Shown piece after piece: positions 6,311 through 8,728 of a stretch of 8,728 bases of DNA. A program made the translations under genes and the position numbers. Below the pieces are notes generated by a model, which was not told the DNA's origin, did not search any database, and was given only the letters and a program-made list of their open reading frames with translations. The stretch lies in NCBI GenBank assembly GCA_031269415.1, contig JAISZF010000027.1, positions 1 to 8,728 of the forward strand, read 5' to 3'. The first letter of the stretch is position 1; the number at the start of each line of letters is the position of its first letter. Source of the stretch: Clostridiales bacterium (GTDB lineage Bacteria; Bacillota; Clostridia; Lachnospirales; WQUN01).

Positions 6311-7427
6311 ATGTTAGCGTTGGAAGAATTATTATTAAGCTTGGGAGCTTATGAAAAGAAGCTCGTCGAAATGGGGGATTCACTTTGACGTGGCGGGCGC
6401 CAAGTCAAAGGTTGAGGAACTGACCGAACAGTCCGCCTCGCCGGACATGTGGAATAATCAAGAGGAAACGCGGAGTATTCAGCAGCGGATAAAGTCGCTG
6501 CAAACAAAGGTAGACAAATTCGAGAGACTGCGTTCCGATTACGAGGACGCGTATACACTGGCTCAACTGGGCATAGAGGAGGACGACGAAAGCGTTGTGT
6601 CCGAGGCCCGGAAACTGGCTGACGCGTTTATACAGTCATATGAAGATCTGCGTATCGCCACGCTTCTGGACGGCGAATACGACCGCTCGAACGCGATAAT
6701 TACGCTGCATTCCGGCGCGGGCGGCACGGAGGCGTGCGACTGGGTGAGCATGCTGCTGCGCATGTACAGTCACTGGGCTGAGAAGCATGGGTACGGGTTT
6801 GAGGTGCTGGATATTCTGCCCGGTGAGGAAGCCGGGACTAAGTCTGTTACCTTTCAGATAGACGGCGAGAACGCCTACGGATATATGCGAAGCGAAAAGG
6901 GCGTTCACCGACTGGTTCGCATATCCCCGTTTGACGCTTCGGGCAGACGGCATACATCGTTCGCCTCATGCGACGTAATGCCCGAACTGCCGGACGACTT
7001 TAAAATGGAAATAAACCCGGACGATTTGCAGATAGACACATACCGATCCAGCGGCGCGGGCGGCCAGCACGTTAATAAAACGGAGTCGGCCATACGCATC
7101 ACTCATGTGCCCACTGGCGTGGTAGTGGCCTGCCAGAACGAGCGCAGTCAGTTCAAGAACCGCGACCGCGCCATGAAGATGCTGATGGCGAAACTGAACG
7201 CGCTAAAGCAGCAGGAGCAACTGGAGAAGCTTCAGAATATCCGCGGTGAGATCAAGGATATCGCCTGGGGCAGCCAGATACGCTCCTATGTGTTCCATCC
7301 GTACAGCATGGCGAAGGATCACCGTACCAATGCCGAAAGCGGCAATATACAGGCTGTTATGGACGGTAATATCGATCAGTTCATGAACGCGTACCTGATC
7401 TGGCTCAAGCAGGAGCCGGATGCGTGA
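6311..7427 (+). CDS. prfB: Peptide chain release factor 2, with programmed +1 frameshift
   Basis: RF2 recognises UAA and UGA in the ribosomal A site and triggers release of the finished peptide. The gene is read in two frames. The first is ATG 6311 to an in-frame TGA at 6386-6388 (25 codons, ending MGDSL). The second is +1 from GAC 6387 to TGA 7425-7427 (346 codons), giving 371 residues. Codon 26 is the UGA, the same place as in E. coli. The product has the stop-codon recognition motif SPF at 205-207 and the catalytic GGQ at 250-252, which are the E. coli RF2 positions. The ribosome binding site is AAGGATG just upstream. The gene starts 18 nt after secA and its stop overlaps the next start by 8 nt, so it is co-transcribed. 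Low RF2 lets ribosomes pause and shift, which raises RF2 (known autoregulation). A start at 6351 in the second frame would miss the N-terminus. Confidence 0.97.
6373..6389 (+). promoter_or_regulatory. Programmed +1 frameshift signal of prfB
   Basis: The signal reads GGGGGATTCACTTTGAC. It has a Shine-Dalgarno-like G-run (6373-6377), the slippery CUU codon (6383-6385), the in-frame UGA (6386-6388) and the following C that weakens termination. Ribosomes slip from CUU to UUU and continue with GAC. The distance from the last G to CUU is 5 nt, while the E. coli site (AGGGGG, UAU, CUU) has 3. Confidence 0.93.
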
Positions 7428-8439
7428 AATAGCCATAAGCCGGGGCGAGGCCGATCGGCGCTTGGATAAGTATCTGATCAAGTATATGAACGCTGCCCCT
7501 CCCGGGTTTATTTATAAAATGCTGAGAAAGAAGCGAATAAAGCTGAACGGCGGCCGCGCGGCGGGCGGTGAGATCCTGCGCGAAGGCGACGTTATAGTTC
7601 TCTATCTGTCGGACGAAACCATATCGTCATTTACCTCGGTAAGGCAAATCTCCGCGCCGGACGGTGAATTGGATATTGTTTTTGAGGACGAGGATATACT
7701 TATCGTTAACAAACCCGCGGGCATGCTGGTCCATTCTGATAGACCGGGTCCGGACGACAGTCTCGCGGGCATGTTGGCCGCGTATCTAAGCCGCCAATCC
7801 GCGTTGCCGCAAACGTTCACGCCCGCGCCGAGCAACCGCTTGGATCGCAATACCAGCGGAATAGTAGTCTGCGGCAAGCACCCCGCGGCTGTGCGGGCGA
7901 TCAACGGCGCGCTGGCCGCGGATAGGGCGGAAAAACTCTATTTAGCGGCGGTATTGGGCACGGTTACGAGTCCGGAGCGTATTATCGGCCATATATATAA
8001 GGATTCCGGCAGCAACGAATCCATTGTGAAAGAGAAGCCTTTTGAAGGTTCAAAAGAAATAATAACGGAATACGCGCCTGTCGGATGGGGTGACGGCGTA
8101 TCCTTGCTGGGCGTTAAACTTATTACTGGCCGTGCCCATCAGATAAGGGCACAGTTAAAAGCCTTGGGGCTGCCAATTCTGGGCGACCCTAAATACGGCG
8201 ACTTACGCGCCAACAGGCGTTTTCGTTTGAAACATCAGCTCCTTCACGCCGCGGGTTTTACATTTTTGGGTAATACAGGCTTTTTGGAAAAATACAATCA
8301 AATGACGTTTTGGGCGCTGACACCTGATTATTTTTCGGAGTTTATAAAAAAAGAGATCGGGGAATTTGCAGATGAAAGCCATTATTTTAGTCGCGGGTTA
8401 CGCAACAAGGCTTTACCCCTTAACCTTGGACAAACCTAA
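7420..8439 (+). CDS. RluA-family 23S rRNA pseudouridine synthase
   Basis: Enzymes of this family isomerise uridines in RNA to pseudouridine, mostly in 23S rRNA. The 339-residue product has an S4 RNA-binding domain at about residues 12-60 (RRLDKYLIKYM, then MLRKKRIKLNG) and a catalytic domain from about 85. That domain has IVNKPAGMLVH (95-105), the catalytic motif NRLDRNTSGIVV (139-150, with D142 as the catalytic aspartate), GRAHQIRAQL (237-246) and LGDPKYG (254-260). The usual first residue of HRLDxxTSG is His; here it is Asn, which I recall in some Firmicutes members of the family. The presence of S4 suggests the RluC/RluD type rather than RluA proper, but the target uridine cannot be set from sequence. 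The ATG overlaps the end of prfB by 8 nt, pointing to translational coupling. The C-terminal 22 residues lie over the start of the next gene. Confidence 0.92.
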   Translation: MREIAISRGEADRRLDKYLIKYMNAAPPGFIYKMLRKKRIKLNGGRAAGGEILREGDVIVLYLSDETISSFTSVRQISAPDGELDIVFEDEDILIVNKPAGMLVHSDRPGPDDSLAGMLAAYLSRQSALPQTFTPAPSNRLDRNTSGIVVCGKHPAAVRAINGALAADRAEKLYLAAVLGTVTSPERIIGHIYKDSGSNESIVKEKPFEGSKEIITEYAPVGWGDGVSLLGVKLITGRAHQIRAQLKALGLPILGDPKYGDLRANRRFRLKHQLLHAAGFTFLGNTGFLEKYNQMTFWALTPDYFSEFIKKEIGEFADESHYFSRGLRNKALPLNLGQT

Positions 8440-8728
8440 AGCGCTGTTGAAAATCCAGGGGAAAGCCATAATAGATTATATCGTGGAACAAATTAATACT
8501 GTACCGGATATTGATGAAATTATTGTAATCAGCAACCATAAATTCGCGGCTCAGTTCAACGATTGGGCGGCGACGGCGCGCTCCGGCGTACCCATAAAGG
8601 TTCTGGACGACGGCACTGTCGAAGAGGGGCGCAGATTAGGCGCTATCGGCGATATCGGGTATGTAAATGAGCATGAGAATATTGACGACGATGTGATGAT
8701 CATCGCCGGGGATAATCTGTTTACGTTT
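8372..8728 (+). CDS. Sugar-phosphate-type nucleotidyltransferase, N-terminal part
   Basis: The window ends inside this gene; 119 codons are visible. The start ATG 8372 has GGGGA (8359-8363), 8 nt upstream. The sequence opens with the nucleotide-binding signature of the family, MKAIILVAGYATRLYPLT (1-18), followed by KPKALL (21-26), where R13 and K23 match the conserved phosphate-binding residues. RRLGAIGDI (87-95) and the metal/nucleotide motif GDNLF (113-117) follow. Such enzymes join NTP and a sugar- or choline-phosphate to make NDP-sugars or CDP-choline-like donors for cell-envelope glycans. AGYATRL replaces the more common GxGTRL. The substrate cannot be decided from this portion. The gene overlaps the pseudouridine synthase by 68 nt in another frame and is probably in the same operon. 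Confidence 0.9.
   Translation, partial: MKAIILVAGYATRLYPLTLDKPKALLKIQGKAIIDYIVEQINTVPDIDEIIVISNHKFAAQFNDWAATARSGVPIKVLDDGTVEEGRRLGAIGDIGYVNEHENIDDDVMIIAGDNLFTF

Noticed and set aside
6386..6388. In-frame TGA as a nonsense mutation making prfB a pseudogene
   Set aside because: CTT TGA C at codon 26 with an upstream G-run is the known RF2 programmed frameshift, and both frames are otherwise intact.

Overview
This window reads as chromosome from a low-to-moderate GC Gram-positive bacterium, most likely an uncultured or poorly sampled member of the Clostridia. The reasons are the secA-prfB pair (a common Firmicutes order), strong GGAGG-type ribosome binding sites, a YtrA-type GntR regulator in front of an ABC ATPase, a group III-type phosphofructokinase and short intrinsic terminators. 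The assignment is an inference from gene content; there is no rRNA or other marker here.

Left part (1-1010). Bases 1 to about 595 hold no gene I can recognise and look different in texture from the rest. They abut the broken 3' end of a secreted fibronectin type III protein gene on the minus strand (586-855), so a rearrangement, insertion or assembly join near 590-600 is likely. Between this remnant and a TetR-family regulator (1021-1605, plus strand) is a compact divergent control region. It has a near-perfect 24-bp operator-like palindrome, a promoter in each direction, and a terminator-like hairpin lying between the minus-strand promoter and the ribosome binding site of the fibronectin gene.

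Middle (1606-2446). A terminator ends tetR. On the minus strand a small GntR/YtrA regulator (1806-2186) overlaps the start of an ABC transporter ATPase gene that keeps only its first 30 or so codons before the family sequence stops. The regulator has a strong promoter (TTGACA, 17 bp, TATACT) fused to a palindrome and flanked by three tandem 9-bp repeats. A divergent promoter serves the next gene.

Right part (2447-8728), all plus strand. It contains 6-phosphofructokinase, a terminator, then a tightly packed series: secA (preprotein translocase ATPase), prfB (release factor 2, made by a programmed +1 frameshift at an in-frame UGA), an RluA-family rRNA pseudouridine synthase, and the start of a sugar-phosphate-type nucleotidyltransferase cut by the window end. 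secA and prfB are 18 nt apart and the later genes overlap, so secA-prfB-rluA-nucleotidyltransferase probably form one operon mixing export, translation and cell-surface or sugar-nucleotide functions.

I see no CRISPR array, no tRNA or rRNA, no intact mobile element and no convincing new multi-gene system. The points most worth a second look are the leader hairpin and operator at 870-976, the anomalous left end, the decayed ABC gene, the unusual spacing in the prfB frameshift signal, the 68-nt gene overlap after the pseudouridine synthase, and the mixed substrate signature of the phosphofructokinase.
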